Assembly (NCBI RefSeq): GCF_000264995.1 | Contig: NW_006767435.1 | Location: 2,601,208 to 2,665,207 of the forward strand | Length of the DNA stretch: 64,000 nt | DNA from: Punctularia strigosozonata HHB-11173 SS5 | Taxonomy: Eukaryota; Basidiomycota; Agaricomycetes; Corticiales; Punctulariaceae | Direction of reading: 5' to 3' | Shown: one piece after another, positions 12,598 to 23,764 of the stretch | Position numbering within the stretch: position 1 is the first letter of the stretch | How the letters are laid out: each line of letters starts with the position of its first letter | The notes under the pieces: generated by a model | Seen by the model: the letters and a program-made list of their open reading frames with translations, nothing else | Told to the model about the DNA's origin: nothing | The model's database searches: none | Translations under genes and position numbers: made by a program

Positions 12598-13261
12598 ATG
12601 CCAGACGTCGCTCAAGCACTGCACGCACTACGTCCGTCGGTAGTCGCCCTGGCGAACAACCATATGCGAACAGAAGGCGACGTGAACGCCGTCTGGAATG
12701 CGTGAGTCGCCCGCTATTCGATAACCCTGGTCGTCAGATATATTGATCAAACGAATGGGCTTCAGCCTCATCAATGTCTGCTATAGCTTTCCAGAGTTCA
12801 CCATCGCGCCTGAGGGCACCCCCGTTGACGGCGCCTCAGTAAAAGGGACCGTCGACCTCCTCGTCCGTCAGGCGGTTGCACCACGGACGGCCATTGTGTT
12901 CTTCGAGGGAAAGGCGATTACCGGAGATTCATTCAAATCTATCCGTACCCAGCTCCTCGGGTATCTCCGGCAGCTGCCCAACACGCGGACCACCGCTATA
13001 TGGGCCATTGCCGCTCGGGGGCACTCCGTAGGCATATCCGCGGGGTTGAGGCACAACAGCCTGGGGAACCCGGAGTTCTATCCCCTGTCATACAGCACGA
13101 ACACCCATTTGGTCACATACGGTAGAGCTGGCGCACCTGACGTAACGTACGACATGGTCACCCACTATGACTCCGTTGTGGAGATACTTAACTTCATCCG
13201 CAACAATTCGCCGAACACAAAGTTAGCATTGTCGACTTGGTCGTTGATGTGCCATGACTAA
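12598..13261 (+). CDS. Unknown protein with PD-(D/E)XK-like motif
   Basis: I do not recognise the family. Exon 1 (12598-12701) starts MPDVAQALHALRPSVVALAN. A 64-base intron (12702-12765, GTGAGT...CTTCAG) joins in phase 2 to exon 2, which begins LINVCYSFPEFTIAPEG, giving 199 residues. The central part reads GTVDLLVRQ, then about 17 residues on FFEGKAI. A hydrophobic strand with Asp followed by a strand ending Glu-Gly-Lys is the pattern of the PD-(D/E)XK nuclease fold, so a nuclease-like or Holliday-resolvase-like fold is conceivable; this is inference from one motif. A possible further intron starting at 13222 (GTTAGC, CTAAC branch, TTGTAG end) would replace the last residues by NL and a stop. 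The gene sits between MED14 and DAD2. Confidence 0.6.
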
Positions 13262-13671
13262 CGAGTGGTGTCTTGTAGCCTTTGATCGCGAATGACCTCC
13301 ACGTACGCTCGCATACCTTCCAAATTCCAGTATTCACACCGCGTTCACATCGTATGCCATGCCAAACTGTTCGAGTCCACAAAATCCATATTTTCATGCT
13401 CCAGATACATACGGTTCTCGGTGTACAAGCGAAGTCTCAGAGGGTGATCCTGTAACGATATGTCAGCGTGTCGGAAATCATCGCAAAACCAACTCGCCGA
13501 ACCTGTGAATAAGGTATAAACTATGTTCGCACTGTACAGAAGCGGGTACGAGGTATCATTGGTTTCGCAGGGATAGGGTATGGCACTACAACTGAAGATG
13601 TACTGAAACAAACGCTTTCTAAGCGTGCAAGGTACAATGAGCACTAGGATTGACATTACCATTGTTTTGTT
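13262..13671. other. Intergenic region with unexplained minus-strand frame
   Basis: The stretch between the unknown gene and the end of DAD2 holds an open frame on the minus strand (13345-13662, 105 codons, starting MVMSILVLIVP). Its N-terminus is hydrophobic, but it begins only ten bases beyond the DAD2 stop and has no recognisable domain. I regard it as DAD2 3' sequence rather than a gene. Confidence 0.4.
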
Positions 13672-14093
13672 TTAACTGGAAGAACTTCCTGCTGCCCCGA
13701 GCTCGTCAACGGGTACACGAACGAGGCGATCGCCTGTGGATATTGCTGCGGCTTCAGCTTGTGCTCGTTCGGCTTCATCCCGACCTTCCACTATGATGCG
13801 CATAAACTCAGTCTATCCATCGGGCAGAAAGGATCGGAACCCACGAATGAGACCAAGGATGCGAAACATACTAGGCCATTGCTCCAGCACCTCTCCCATG
13901 ACTACGCAGGAAGCCATCTTAGGTGTAAGCTGTAAGCCATAAAACCAAGCCAACCTTGCCCTGCCGCAGCTACATCATCGAGATCCTTGCTCAAAGCTTC
14001 GATTCTCTTCAGGAACGTATCGCTGGCTTCCGCGAGAGCGACAACCCCTTCATATTCTTTGCGCTTTTCCAGAAGTTTCCTGCTGGTGGCCAT
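13672..14093 (-). CDS. DAD2: DASH/Dam1 complex subunit Dad2
   Basis: Dad2 belongs to the fungal DASH (Dam1) ring that couples kinetochores to microtubules. Exon 1 starts MATSRKLLEKRKEYEGVVAL at 14093 and continues ASDTFLKRIEALSKDLDDVA, the heptad coiled coil typical of Dad2. An intron (GTTGGC...CTGCGTAG) joins to VMGEVLEQWPSMFRILGLI, the conserved second helix with the EQWPSMFR core. A Gln/Glu/Ala-rich tail ends GSSSS and a TAA at 13672-13674. The product is about 122 residues, the usual size. The intron breaks the gene so that only half is visible as an open frame. It is divergent from MED12. Confidence 0.88.
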
Positions 14094-14449
14094 GGAACCT
14101 CCGATGCTCAAGTGCCTTGATGAGGCTGCTGACTGATGCATCACGTAGTAAGTTAATACCGCGATCGAGTGTGGTTAACTTTGGAGGCGATGCTAGGTGA
14201 TGCTGTCGAACGCGTCACGCGCTCATTGAGTGCGACGCGCTTTCACGTGCAGGGATCGGACGTAACGGCGTTTCTTGCGGGCTCTTGCGCGACTCGCCCA
14301 TGTGGCTTTGGGCGCTTTAGCCTCGGCTTCCCGCCAGTCCTGCGTAGCAGGAATACCAGCGCGGCCGTCCTTTGCGACTACTCATGAACCTCGAATGACC
14401 CTATAATAGCACCGTATACTCTCAATTACCCAGGCACATATCCTCCTCG
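14094..14449. promoter_or_regulatory. Divergent promoter DAD2/MED12
   Basis: The 356 bases between the start codons of DAD2 (minus) and MED12 (plus) must hold both promoters. No TATA box stands out near either start. Short GCGCGTCACGCG and ACGCG-type motifs occur at about 14207-14240; these resemble MluI cell-cycle box cores (ACGCG), which would suit a kinetochore gene, but this is only a resemblance. Confidence 0.35.
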
Positions 14450-17400
14450 ATGCCGAATGGGCAGGATCCAGGCAAAGGACCAGAAGTCTACCACCCACGA
14501 CCTCCGGAATGGCTACCGAAGGCGCATGTCAGCGCAGACTTGGGTACGAAGGCGTTCTTGGTTCCTTGCGATATATCTATCGTTGACCAATCACCCGCAG
14601 GCTACCTCGGTTATGATCCCCCGCGAAGAGGACAGGATGAGGACCTCCTGACCGAGAAGAATATCAAAGACGGATATTCGGTCGCAAGTGCTGTTGGCGT
14701 TAGTCACTCATCTTCTATTCCTACGTGTCGTCTCTCAGAGAATTATTCGACAGGCGGAGACATTCAGCGGCCAAGCGGTAGTAAAGCCCCGCTTACAAGA
14801 CCCGAATGCTTTGACGGATCTGGAAAGCCTTATGAATCAAGTCTTGCGCCGTCGGGCGGAGAAAACGGAAGCGTTGCCGTAAGTTCGAATATGTACGTTT
14901 CATGTGGCGGCGGTTGACATGATGGTCTAGGTCACCAAAGTTTCGGATGCCTGGACGCGTGACCCAAACGGACACAAAGAAACATCAATGGCTTACCGAC
15001 CTCGCTGATCCTCTTATCCCGCTGAACAAACTCGGAAAATCTGTACCGCACGGAGCAAAGGGGGCGGATTTGCTGGATCTGCTGCACAACTACAAAGTGC
15101 CAATATCTCGCGCCGTATGGTTCTTGCGTGTGTTCGGCGCGAACGAAACTGTATGTCGTCCTTCGGCTCTTGCCGCTGCAGCCGCTGCAAGGACACGACT
15201 GACGACACATAGGGCGCGCAACGAAACAAACCTTTCTATAACCCTACGCAGTATAGCGTGGACTGGGCCACGGTAGTCAACAACTACCTCAAGAAGCAAC
15301 TCGACCAGATCGCTTTGCCTAGCGCCCCTCGCCTCAGCCTTAATATCAAGCATACGTTCAAAGGTGTTTTAGCCGAGCAGGACTCCCGCGACCGCTGGGT
15401 CATGAAGTTTGTATACAGCTTAGACCTTCTTCGGGTTTTCTATTCAGAAGGACTTGTCGACAACCGCACATTCCTATGGTGGCTTGTCCAAAATATGGCC
15501 AACTGTAATCTCGCACAAGCAACATTCATTGCGATGATGGCGGATGAATACTTAGATGGCCTGCTTGTAACCCGTGCGCTGGCCAGACCATTCGTTGAAG
15601 CGTGTTTAGGCCGACTCGCAGAGGTACGTGATTTGATATTGGTCGAACCAACCTTTTCACTTCGCGAGCTGCAGGTCAATGTTTCAATCGTTCGCGACGG
15701 CCTGGATCATCTTGAAGGTCTTCTCATCTATATACTCCAGGTTCGTGTCATATATATAATCTCGAAGTGAGTCCTCATTCCTTTACAGCGGTCAGCACTA
15801 GCAGCTCCTTCCGCATTCGTCGGACCGCGCATGTGGCTTCAATACTCTGAAACTTTGGTTTCCGTGCTCTCCAAGGATCTTACAAATCGCAACTCTGAGC
15901 TACCGCCTGCCGCACATGAGCTTGCTAGTCATATCCTATCTGACATCACCATGCGAAACGAATCGCTGCTCTTCCATAATTTGCCACCCCGAGTGCTTGC
16001 GAGCGTCGGCTCAGCGGTGTCGGATGCGCAGCTCCTGAATTCGATCTGTGCCAGTACGAACATGGATTTCATCTCCTTCCTGGAAGTTCAGGGCGAAGGC
16101 CAACTCGATGGGGAGGCCGCTGGACGTTTCGCGTCAAAGCTGGATACGCTGCTGACGTGGAGCGTAACTCGCCTGCAGTACGGAGATCATCGGACTTATG
16201 CGGCCGTGACCATCATCTCGCGGTGGTACGAGCGCATGGTAGAACGCGCCGCACGTCGGCTGGTAAAGTCGTCGCCTCGAGAAGCACTGCAGGATTACCT
16301 CTTTGATTGGTTGGATAGCTCCGCTGCGGCAGCGGAGGTCGAAAATCTACCCGCCATTGCTCGTCTGTTCGGGGAGCTCGTCGAGAAAGGATTGTTCTCA
16401 CACTCTGCCTACATCGAGCGTCTCATCGCACGTGGGGAGAGAGGGCTATCATTCTCAACGGTATGTGCCGAAAGTTCTCCTGTCTACATCAAGCGTTCAC
16501 GTTCATGGTAGGAACCGGGCTCTCGTCATCGCCCTTTCCTGAGGTGGATGCCTTTGCATAGGTCCACTCCGGCACTCGTGAACCAGCGTAAAGTGGCCTT
16601 GCATGGCGTGCGCGCCCGCGGAACGCCTGAGGATGTCAACGAACGGGAGATGCGGAAAGAGATCAGGATGGTTTTGACGGAGGTTTTTGGAGGTAGGTAT
16701 CCAGCTAGACCCCGAGGATGAGCCACACCAATCATTCCCTGTAGGCGAACCGCAACCCACGCCTACGTCTATGGTAGCCGTGATGTCCATCTGCCCAACG
16801 CTCAGCACTGCACCTCGTTATGAGTGCGTTAAGGTTATCAGACAGTGGTTGTTACCTATCCTCCGCAAGCACGTAGCTAAGCAAGTTTAGTTTCGTGCCT
16901 TCTACAATCAATCTCCTGACCCGGTATTCATAGCAACACCATAACGTCGCCAGAAAACGCGGAGCAGACGATCAGGACTCTCGGCCTCGCCATCTGCCTC
17001 ATGGAACATCTTGATTGCTACGGGTCCATACTCGACGTATGTTGTTCCTCCACTTTTCACGGTATTTTTCTCATGCATTCGATCCAGCTGATCATTGCCG
17101 CAATCGAAAATGCCACTACCAGCGATGCTTTGAACGCGTCGATCGAGACTCTGCGCAGGTTCGAGGACATATGGGTGGCTAAAAACGTCTGTCACCGGAT
17201 TGTGAACGCCTTGTACACTGCCCACGGCTACTGGAGGCATCGTGGTGTTCATCATCGCCTGCTGCTGAGATCCCTCGTAGAGATGGACCAACATGGTTAT
17301 CTAGACAGCTCCGCGAAGGATCAGGTCACCACAGATATAAACGCCTTGGTTCATGTGCGTCCGTTTATTGTTATCATCTGCGCAAACTCAGTATTGGGCC

Positions 17401-20085
17401 AGGCTCTAGCACCTATCGCAGATCCTCCCGACGCGAATGTGCCTGTCCATCTTCCAGAGATCCTCATGCTCGCAGCGGACAGTCATGCTGACGCCCCTTC
17501 AATGCTTGCAAACAGCCTCTGGTTCAAATATCGTTCTGCTCGTGACTGGGCATGGAAGGTCTGGGACAACACTGTCGCAAGCCTCCGTCAGCTCCCGGCA
17601 CTGATACCCGATCGAGTCGATCGTAGAGCTTGTGCCATGCGTTACGCATCGTTCCTGCTTGATGTTGATCAACACACCCCGTTTGGATTTGACGATCAAG
17701 TCTTACATTGGTTTCTGGGAGCTGGTAAAACCGAACTTGCCGGCCTCACTGCGGATGTCTGGGACGTCCTGATCGTCGTCCTGGTTTCCCTAGCTATGCA
17801 TGGGGCATTGACGACGACCGGGATTCTTCAAGGCGTCGTTTATCCCACATGGCAGGCAGCTGCAAAGGCTTCGTCGCAAGATGACGGCTTACGGCTCTCA
17901 ATCACATTAGATGCTGTCAACGATCTGTTCTCCAGGTTGATGTTGAGCGAGGAAGCTAACAACGACGGAACCCCTCCCATGGATCTTGTGCAACTTCGCC
18001 GTATCCAGGCTCGTCGGCAAGAAGTCCATCGCGATCCACATTTTGAACATCTGGTATCGAATGTCCCTGTCCTAGTGTTCATGGAGCGAAACTACGATCT
18101 CTCTGAACATATTCGTGCCACTTCAGCGTGGCTGCGAGTTCAGATATCCAGAGCTCCCGACTTTCGACAAGGTGCATATCGCAACCTGGACGCGGTGCAA
18201 AAAGCCTTTGCTCAGACCCTGGAATCTGACGGCATTGCCTCCAAACTCCATCAGCCTCTCGTCAATGCATTGCGTTTGGTGTTCAACGACACGGATGCCG
18301 GACATCCCGATTTCGCAAACACTTCCGGCGAAGAACTGTCGACCAGTTTGGATACAACGGATGCCGAAGGCTCTGAACTACATGACATCGCATCGCTTCT
18401 GACTCCGTGGAAGATAGCCGCCACAGGTATCGTCCTACAATTCACGCTTCGACAATGGGGCGAGGAATTGAGCGACCCAGCAAGTCAAGGCGCAGCGACC
18501 GCCAAACTGAATAAATTTATGGGTCGCTTCTTCCACGTCCGCATGACATTTGATCAAGCGGATTTCATCGCGGAGCTCGCCAAGGGAACTAGTCCGGCTG
18601 TAGTTGGAAGGGTGAGTACTTCGCCTTTCCAGAGCGAGTATAGCTCATTGGCCCTTCACTAGTTCATAAACAGCGGTCTTCGCTGCATTACGGAGATTCT
18701 CGCGAATAACACTCTTCCCTTGCATGGACAGCAAGCGTCGGAGAGTATGAAGTGGGCTGGAGATATTATGCGTCTCCTATCATATATGATCTGCTCCTTG
18801 CGAGCCAAAGGACATTTGACGCCTCCTCTTGACACCGATACTCAGGATACATTCGTTCCCGCTTTGTGCTCTCGCTTTCAGGAGGCTCAAGCAATCTTTG
18901 AGGGCCGGGTACCCGAGATCTCGACGGATGCAGAGCGACGTGCCTACACGCCATGCACGATTTTCCTAGCGCGAATGCTGCAATTTCACATTGGACTTCC
19001 GAGAACGTGGACCTCAACGATGCAAGATATTATACCGCGACTGACTTCGACTCTATTTTCGCTGATGCTGGTAAATTTTTGCCTATAAATATTTGTTGTA
19101 GCTCATGACACCATTCTCAGTTGCATGGTGGGGGGCCGTATCAAGATTTGGTCGCATTCCCGTTGCTTTTGGACACCTATCAGTATTTGCTTGATGGCAA
19201 GTATATTCTAGTTCGATTGTAGACCCGTTATTGACCCTGTTCACAGAGATTCCTGCCGACGGTGGCACAACGGAACCTTTCTCTCATTACCCACGGATGA
19301 GTATGTCGGATCTACCTCCCGCCATGCCAGCCGAACTCTGCGCACAGATACGCTTTCTGTTACCCTACGTCGACCAGAATCCCGTCGTTGCAGATCTCGT
19401 TCAAATCTCTGGTGGCACGTCGTCGTGCACCGTGCCTGTACAAAACCGGCCATGGGAATGGATCGAGCATATTGGCGAACCGTCGCCAGTGGAGTCCACG
19501 GTAGATGACGATCGGACGAAGGCGCGACATTCAGTGAAGAATTCGGCGTCACTCTCGCTGGATCTTTTCGCCGCTCGTGCTACCGGAGATGGCATCCTCG
19601 GCGGCAGTTCTGTTACCGGGGGACGGATTGAGGCGAATCTCAGGTCCTTCGAGGACTCGCTGTCCTTGGAAAGCGTCTTCCGGCGCGACTGGCGCGAAAC
19701 TCGCATGGCACCGAAACCGCCCATGCTTCTACGCCGTGGGGAGGAAGACGACGAGGTCGGTCCTCTCCACACGATTCCAAAACGGAGCACGACGCACACC
19801 AACTCGCGATCTGGCTCGAGGCGCACGTCGCCAGCCTCTTCTGCGCATTCCCTCGGCTCGTTGCAGCGTTCAGGGTCAGGATCTCTGCGACCGAGTCCCG
19901 CTCAAAATGCCACCCCACGGCAATCATCGGGAACGAAACGCAAGCAGCCGCTAGAGATTGGGGTCGCCGACAACGACAGTGACATCGAGATCTTGGACGG
20001 ACCAGCACTAGGCGCCTCCACCCGTGCTTTAAAGAAGCCCAAGACCCAAGCTCCCTCCAAGGCGACGCGGGGAAAGAAACGATGA
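14450..20085 (+). CDS. MED12: Mediator kinase-module subunit 12 (Srb8)
   Basis: MED12 links cyclin C-CDK8 to Mediator and activates the kinase. Exon 1 reads RPPEWLPKAHVSADLG. After a short intron comes YLGYDPPRRGQDEDLLTEKN, then AETFSGQAVV, the MED12 N-terminal signature. Next are WLTDLADPLIPLNKLGKSVP, HGAKGADLLDLLHNYKVPIS and RAVWFLRVFGANET, then a long helical region (QYSVDWATVVNNYLKKQLDQ, EGLVDNRTFLWWLVQNMANC, NLAQATFIAMMADEYLDGLL). A large uninterrupted exon spans 17001-18600. The C-terminus is Ser/Thr- and Arg-rich with a basic Lys/Arg end (KATRGKKR) before the TGA at 20085. The product is about 1,650 residues. Having MED14 and MED12 within 2.5 kb of each other is unusual. Confidence 0.93.
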
Positions 20086-20186
20086 GGCTATGCGCCCTAT
20101 GACGTCATTCAATTGCCTCTCATTTCCTGACAATCCTCGCCGACGCTTTATCACATCTGCTGTTCAGCCAAGTTACCAGCACGACC

Positions 20187-20794
20187 ATGAGCGTTCCATT
20201 GCTCCCCCTCTCGAACGTCAAACCTACTGTGCTTCGTATCGCTGCGCACGGGGCCTTTCCAAACAGCAATCCTTCCGGTCTGCCGGTCGTGCACTACAAA
20301 CCTTTTGCATCCGCTGGACCCCTGAACCCGTCGAGGATCGAGGAGATTGTGCGCAAAAACGGGTTCAAGCCAGCGTGGCGATACGGGATGTATGATTTCG
20401 ACCACTTTCACTCGACGTGGGTGCCCTCTGTCGTCGCATTTTGCACTCCTGGGACGATACGCCTCTCTGTAGGACGCACGAGCTCTTGATCCCGTACGCC
20501 GGCCGCGCCACAATCATGCTCGGCGGCGGGCAACGGCTTGATATCAAAGCGGGCGACGTACTTCTCCTACCCGCGGGCGTTGCACACCGCGCCGTCTCCT
20601 CCGAAGGGGGTTTCACCATGGTGGGTTCGTATCCTGCCGGATCGAAGGGTTGGGATACATGTTATGGCGGTGAGGCAAATGTAGAGGAGAGGATCAGACA
20701 GCTGGGGAAGGGCGGCGTCGTAATGGATCCGGTGTACGGCAAGGAAGAGGGCTCACCGGTAGCCCAGGCATGGGGTCTCAAAGACAATGATTGA
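20187..20794 (+). CDS. YjlB-type cupin protein
   Basis: Exon 1 (20187-20416) starts MSVPLLPLSNVKPTVLRIAA and ends in YDFDHFHS. The 56-base intron 20417-20472 (GTGGGT...CTGTAG) joins to restore HFHSTTHELLIPYAGRATIM, the first cupin motif. The second exon adds LDIKAGDVLLLPAGVAHRA and MVGSYPAGSKGWD. The metal-binding pattern H-x-H...E...H is present across the splice junction and in PAGVAH. The length, about 183 residues, matches small single-cupin proteins of the bacterial YjlB type. The substrate is unknown. It lies only 101 bases after the MED12 stop. Confidence 0.85.
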
Positions 20795-21031
20795 GCGCGG
20801 TTCACTCGAAGATAATACAACCTGCAGTTACTGCCTACCGCCATCAGGCATTGCAGCATGACAACCTCCTTACTGTCATTTTCGATGATTTAAGTATAGG
20901 TCTTGACTAGTGGCTTGCTGTTATGCCTCACTATTGCTGTGGATGTCGCTGGTGCATACCTATGTACACCGTGGAGAAATAATATAGACAATAATTATGC
21001 ATGCTTGAGTTCCAGGTAGGCATAGCCCTCT

Positions 21032-22183
21032 TCAAGCATCAAAGCCAAAGAAACGATCCCAGATATGCCGATCAGGTTTCGTGCCTGTGTCTGGACTGGC
21101 ATCTCCAGATGCAGCAGCAATGCTCCTCCCGATGCTCTTCAGGGCGAACACCTCCGAAGGCTTGTGCTTGACGTCCGCCCTGCAGGTCGGGCACGTATAT
21201 TGTGGCCCTTTTTGTCGTTCCCTGAGGCCCAGGATGTACAATCGCTCCTGCTCGAGGTAATGCCTGAACTCCTGCAGACGGTACCTCGTGGCGTCGTCGA
21301 GCGCGCGATGCTGTTGATGTTGCACCATAGACAGGTGACGTAGGACGTGTTCATCTTGGGCAAGGTGTGCGGGTATAGCAGGCCGATTGGCTGGGAAGCG
21401 CATATGAAGGGGGTTTTCAAATCGGGAAGGTGGTCGATATTCCGGGTGAGCTACAGCATACTGTTTGAGGATGGTGGTGAACCAGTCGACTAAACAGTTG
21501 GAGCAGAACGTGTGACCACATGGTAGGCTTAAAGGGCATAATATAATCAACACGAGCAGGACCACCACGGTGACGCCATAATACGTACTTGTAAGGAGTC
21601 CACATTCTAAGTGTGCATATTTCGCAGCAGACATCGTCCTGGATACCCAAGGCCCATTCTGGTGCATCATGCTAAGTATGAGGTTAGATCATGATCAAAC
21701 AGGAATCCATGGTCTCCGAAGCCTACTGAGGTGGATGGTTTGGATCCGGAGGGTTGCGTCTGCAGGGCCATTTCAACCTCAATCGCATGCTGTCTAGCTT
21801 GCTCAAGTTTGTTCTGCATTTCGTCCATCTCACTGCGGTGTTTCTGGCCGGACGACATCACAATGACTGCTTGATGGAACAGCCATGCAACGCACCTCTT
21901 TGAGCTTCATGATTTCGTTCTTCAGCTCGTGGGTGCCTCGACCGCTCTCATTATCGCTGGAGCCTATCTCCAAGAAGTCCGCGGTCTGGATGGAGGATTT
22001 AGACGTCAAGTTTCGCCTCGGTTTGCCCTGTTTCCTCTTCGGCGGGCCTCGTCTTATTGGTTCGTCTTCGTCGGAGGAGATAACAATAACGTCGTCGTCG
22101 ACGGGCGTCCTACGCTTGGTAAGCGTGTGGCCGGTCATCACAGAGTCGAGCGGTCGTCTGCTGGTACTCCTCGAGGCGGGCAT
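21032..22183 (-). CDS. RING-finger protein (likely E3 ligase)
   Basis: The start at 22183 reads MPASRSTSRRPLDSVMTG and is followed by an acidic-serine patch (VIVISSDEDE) that resembles a SUMO-interacting motif, then basic KRKQGKPRRN. A coiled coil (EMDEMQNKLEQARQHAIEVE) precedes the RING. The RING is split by an intron: DDVCCEICTLRMWTPYK joins LPCGHTFCSNCLVDWF, and YTCPTCRAD completes a C3HC4 pattern with an unusually long insert of about 80 residues between the sixth and seventh ligands. The product is probably a ubiquitin or SUMO-targeted ligase acting in the nucleus; this is inference from the domain order. The gene is divergent from the BTB gene at 22357. Confidence 0.8.
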
Positions 22184-22356
22184 GGTGAAGGGGAGATAGA
22201 AGATGACAACGAGCCAACTTGCATGAGCGCCCGGGACCCCTACAAAGCTCAAACCGTCCAGGTCTCGTGATCGCGCCACCAGTCCCTCTCCTCGCACGAC
22301 GACGACGACGCCTTCCTCCTCGCCGCTGGAACCGTGCAAAAAACACACGGCGGTTG
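22184..22356. promoter_or_regulatory. Short bidirectional promoter RING/BTB
   Basis: About 173 bases separate the start codons of the RING gene and the BTB gene. The stretch includes a CGACGACGACGACG run near 22299. No TATA box is apparent. If the BTB start is the later Met at 22417 the region is 233 bases. Confidence 0.4.
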
Positions 22357-23402
22357 ATGAACGCGGAGCTTACTACACTTGCCGGCTCTACACGCCAGAC
22401 TACTTCATTCGTAAACATGCAGGCCGACCCCATCAAGTTTGACGCACCGCCAGCCGCGGAGGGAAGCAGCTCGAGCGCACAGAGGATCAGCTACCATCCT
22501 CTCTTTGCATCTCCTGAAGCAGATGTGATACTGGGCTCCAAGGATGGACTTGCGTCGCAATGCTTTCGTGTGCACTCGTTCACGCTCAAGATTACCTCGG
22601 GGTGGTTTCGCACCATGTTCACCCTCCCCCAGACGACGTCCTCGCTTCCGCCTTCTTCAGACCCGGAGAAAGACATCATATTTCTCGACGAAGACCAATC
22701 CACTGTAGAAGGTATCCTACGCATGGTCTGTGGTCTTCCGATACCCAACCTTTCCTCGTACGACAGCATCGAGCCACTGCTGTACGCCGCTGAGAAGTAC
22801 GATATGCCGGGCCCGCTGTCTATCATACGCATGTTGGTCATGACCCCCGCCGTCATTGACGACCCTCTTCGATTATATGCGGTGGCATGCCGGTACGGCT
22901 GGGAACACGAAGCCAAACACGCTTCCAAGCAATCTCTGTCGCTGAATCTCCATGCACCGGAACACAGGGACCAACTTCGGAAACTGAGCACTGATTCCCT
23001 CATGAACCTCTTCGATCTTCATTACCGGCGGAGAGAAGAGCTCAAGAGGATGCTGGACGACCCCCCGTTCGTGAACGCGGCAGATCCACATATTATATGT
23101 TCCATGTGTGATTATAACGTTGACTACCATACATGGTAAGAACCACTTGCCGTCGTTCAAAGGCTATCGCATTGACGGAGAGACATGTCAGGCGAGAACT
23201 AAAATACGCCATCGCCGCCGAGATGGACGTCCGACCGCTTGGCGATACGGTCCTGAGTCACGGTCTGACCGAATGGCCTGCCGCCAAAGCATGCTGGAAT
23301 GCGAAGTGTGCCAATGGCGATTGTGCCCGACTACTGTACGACAAGGGCGAGACACTGAGGCTGATCAAGGAGTGCATGGACAAGCTACCTGCTACGATAT
23401 AA
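22357..23402 (+). CDS. BTB/POZ domain protein
   Basis: A BTB domain is seen from about residue 40: PLFASPEADVILGSKDG, FRVHSFTLKITSGWFRTMF, IIFLDEDQSTVEGILRMVCG, PLLYAAEKYDMPGPLSIIRM. This is the pattern of the many single-BTB proteins of mushrooms. A helical BACK-like part follows, then a Cys-containing segment (HIICSMCDYNVDYHTW). An intron (about 23138-23190, GTAAGA...TGTCAG) joins to RELKYAIAAEMDVRPLG, and the protein ends DKLPATI at 23402. The start is 22357 or 22417; the frame is open further upstream. Such proteins often act as substrate adaptors of cullin-3 ligases or as self-associating scaffolds; no second adaptor domain is visible, so the role is open. Confidence 0.82.
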
Positions 23403-23764
23403 TTCGTCCTTTTAGGCGTTATTTTTGGTGCGCATCCTTGCAACCGAGAATTGCTCCTTATTGATTGAATGGCTAGGTTGTCTTTTACATGCATGCTTTC
23501 CTCCGTTTGTCGCGATAAGAAGGATTCTTATGGTTGTACTCTACGTTTTACCGGGCTGTATTATAAACGAGAGGGTTGTTCACTTAGCACAACAAAGAGG
23601 ACTACGCAAATGGTAGACAGCACATGAGTTCTTGCATCAATGTGGCATTGACCCCTAAGTGGCAGCGAGGTGGTCCGATCTCGGCCATATTCTCATCATC
23701 TACAATGGCAAATACGGATTTGCCGGATACATCGGTTACAACACACGAACCGTTCAGCTCCGCT

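Noticed and set aside
13345-13662. 105-codon minus-strand frame with hydrophobic start
   Set aside because: It begins ten bases after the DAD2 stop on the same strand and is better explained as DAD2 3' sequence.
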